NCBI GenBank assembly: GCA_964431735.1
Contig: CAYSLJ010000255.1
Coordinates: 1-6,645 of the forward strand
Source: CALARM01 sp964431735
GTDB lineage: Bacteria; Vulcanimicrobiota; SpSt-956; JAKJGF01
Reading direction: 5' to 3'
DNA: 6,645 nt
Shown here: piece after piece, positions 5,274 to 6,645 of the stretch
Layout of the letters: each line of letters opens with the position of its first letter
Position numbering within the stretch: position 1 is the first letter of the stretch
Notes under the pieces: model-generated
What the model saw: the letters and a program-made list of their open reading frames with translations, nothing else
The model's database searches: none
What the model was told of the DNA's origin: nothing
Translations under genes and position numbers: made by a program

Positions 5274-6461
5274 ATGCAAGACACAAAACAATGGTATTTC
5301 GGTTCCTACGGAGGGAGGTTTGTTCCTGACTCTCTGATGGCGCCCCTGGAAGAGATATCGGAAGCCTATGAAAACTGTAAGAATGATCCGGCTTTCAGGA
5401 AAGAACTGACAGATTTATATCACAATTACAGCGGCCGTCCAACGCCTCTGTATTTTGCGGAAGTTTCAAGCAGAATACTTGGAGCAGGAAGGATTTATCT
5501 AAAAAGAGAGGATCTCAATCACACGGGAGCACATAAAATCAATAATACTCTCGGACAGATACTGCTTGCTAAAAAGATGGGGAAAAAAAGGATTATTGCC
5601 GAAACAGGAGCAGGACAGCATGGAGTGGCTACAGCCACTGTGGCAGCAAGGTTCGGTATGGAATGTGCCATATATATGGGAGAAGGGGATATAGAACGAC
5701 AGAAAATGAATGTTTTTCGCATGAAACTGCTGGGAGCGGAAGTAAAATCCGTAAAGTCAGGAGGAAAAGGACTTAAAGATGCCGTAGACGAGGCAATAAT
5801 GGATCTTGTTGAACATGTAGAGAGCACCTATTATCTCATAGGATCTGCCGTAGGCCCTCACCCCTATCCTCTCATGGTCAGAGATTTTCAATCTATTATA
5901 GGACAGGAAGTAAGAGAACAGCTAATAAAAGCTGGAGAAGGTCTTCCCGATTATATAGTGGCATGTGTAGGAGGTGGCAGCAATGCCATTGGCATATTTC
6001 ACGAATTCATTCAGGATGAGACAGTGAAATTAATAGGTACAGAAGGCGGTGGAACATCAATGGAACCGGGCTGTCATGCTGCGACACTTACCCTGGGGAA
6101 ACCGGGGATATTGCATGGTTCAAGGAGTTATTTATTATCTGACTCTGACGGACAGGTTCTGGAATCCCACTCTATTTCTGCAGGTCTGGACTATCCCGGC
6201 ATAGGCCCGGAACACAGTTATCTGAAAGATACGGGACGGGTAAGTTACCGCTCTATCTCCGACAGAGAAGCACTGAATGCATTCAGGTTTTTAAGTGAAA
6301 AAGAGGGAATTATTCCGGCTCTGGAAAGCTCCCATGCCATAGCGGAAGGTATGAAAATAGCAGAAACAATGAAGGAAAATGAAATTATGGTAATAAATCT
6401 ATCAGGAAGAGGCGATAAAGACATATATACGGTAGCAGAACATATAGGAATGAATATATAA
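5274..6461 (+). CDS. trpB: Tryptophan synthase beta chain
   Basis: TrpB joins indole and L-serine to make L-tryptophan, using pyridoxal phosphate, normally as the beta subunit of the cytoplasmic alpha2-beta2 complex. The 395-residue length is that of the common TrpB1 type. Visible motifs are the N-terminal YFGSYGGRFVPD, the PLP lysine K88 in NHTGAHKINN, the catalytic Glu110 in AETGAGQHG (109-117), the phosphate-binding GGGSN (233-237), and the C-terminal LSGRGDKD with Ser377 near the pyridine nitrogen. No key residue is missing. ATG 5274 has AGAAGGAG 9 bases upstream. Expression is likely set by the TRAP attenuator in the 263 bases after mtrB. No trpA or other trp gene follows within the window, so either the partner lies elsewhere or the operon is scattered. 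Confidence 0.97.
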   Translation: MQDTKQWYFGSYGGRFVPDSLMAPLEEISEAYENCKNDPAFRKELTDLYHNYSGRPTPLYFAEVSSRILGAGRIYLKREDLNHTGAHKINNTLGQILLAKKMGKKRIIAETGAGQHGVATATVAARFGMECAIYMGEGDIERQKMNVFRMKLLGAEVKSVKSGGKGLKDAVDEAIMDLVEHVESTYYLIGSAVGPHPYPLMVRDFQSIIGQEVREQLIKAGEGLPDYIVACVGGGSNAIGIFHEFIQDETVKLIGTEGGGTSMEPGCHAATLTLGKPGILHGSRSYLLSDSDGQVLESHSISAGLDYPGIGPEHSYLKDTGRVSYRSISDREALNAFRFLSEKEGIIPALESSHAIAEGMKIAETMKENEIMVINLSGRGDKDIYTVAEHIGMNI

Positions 6462-6463
6462 TT

Positions 6464-6554
6464 GGTGATGTGTGATGGGGTATGGGCAATGCGTCACGCG
6501 TGACGGGTTTAATCCCTGCGCATCACGCATTACGCTTTACGCATTACGATGTAC
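6464..6554. repeat. Heptamer repeat tract downstream of trpB
   Basis: A run of 7-base units starts 2 bases after the trpB stop: GGTGATG, TGTGATG, GGGTATG, GGCAATG, then CGTCACG and CGTGACG in the same phase. After a 15-base interruption containing GGG-TTTAAT-CCC, it resumes one base out of phase at 6520 with GCATCAC, GCATTAC, GCTTTAC, GCATTAC, GATGTAC. It thus joins the TG-ending and ACG-containing types seen separately at 1680-1776. No CRISPR-like spacers are present. Confidence 0.7.
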
Positions 6555-6645
6555 AGAGGAGCATGAGAGGACTCATCTGCTGGAAAGATAGGTAGTCCTA
6601 AAGAGATAGTGGTAAAATTAATATTTACCTATAAACCATAGAATC
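6555..6645. other. Non-coding right edge
   Basis: I see no gene here. AGGACT (6568-6573) pairs with AGTCCT (6594-6599), with an inner ATCT/AGAT pair, and GGTAAA (6611-6616) pairs with TTTACC (6624-6629). Neither hairpin is followed by a T-run, so no terminator for trpB is called. Confidence 0.4.

Noticed and set aside
5519..5827. Minus-strand open frame of about 100 codons
   Set aside because: It lies wholly within trpB, whose motifs are intact, and has low-complexity Ser/Pro/Ala content typical of an antisense shadow.
6561..6590. Hammerhead-like ATGAGTCC on the minus strand
   Set aside because: The second conserved core segment (GAAA after stem II) is absent, so this is a chance match.

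Overview
This is an AT-rich bacterial window with strong AAGGAGG-type ribosome binding sites and mostly TAA/TAG stops. No rRNA, tRNA or complete mobile element was seen. The lineage cannot be fixed from the sequence. TRAP (MtrB) is best known from Bacillota. The transmembrane Ser/Thr kinases with a Cys-rich, pseudopilin-like outer domain recall uncultured environmental phyla more than Bacillus. I lean towards an uncultured, anaerobe-like lineage, at low confidence.

Left part, minus strand, transcribed from about 4.6 kb down to 0.13 kb. Four genes follow each other: a membrane Ser/Thr kinase (3193-4569); a polytopic membrane protein whose reading frame crosses an in-frame UGA right after a signal peptide (2537-3178); a three-TM membrane protein (1823-2503); and a second Ser/Thr kinase (133-1620). 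Both kinases and the three-TM protein end in the same predicted extracytoplasmic domain of about 90-100 residues (C-x-x-N ... ALE-Y ... YP-x-x-L ... NFT-x-x-C ... PQY-[ST]-P). The three-TM protein looks like the second kinase without its kinase domain. The cluster looks like a signalling module in which shared outer domains sense something and the inner kinase domains respond. A 200-base gap before the last kinase holds 7-base-period repeats inside an imperfect inverted repeat.

Right part, plus strand. A perfect consensus promoter (TTGACA, 17 bases, TATAAT) drives mtrB, which encodes the trp RNA-binding attenuation protein. Between mtrB and trpB (tryptophan synthase beta) lies what reads as a complete TRAP attenuator: a 5' stem-loop, ten GAG/UAG triplets mostly 5 bases apart, a candidate antiterminator, and an 18-bp intrinsic terminator with a U-rich tail. 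The logic would be that with tryptophan abundant, TRAP made from the first gene binds the mRNA of its own operon and stops transcription before trpB. No trpA lies immediately downstream; the window ends in another 7-base-period repeat tract.

The two points most worth following are the in-frame UGA with a SECIS-like hairpin in the membrane-protein gene, and the mtrB-attenuator-trpB arrangement, in which the regulator and its RNA target share one transcript.
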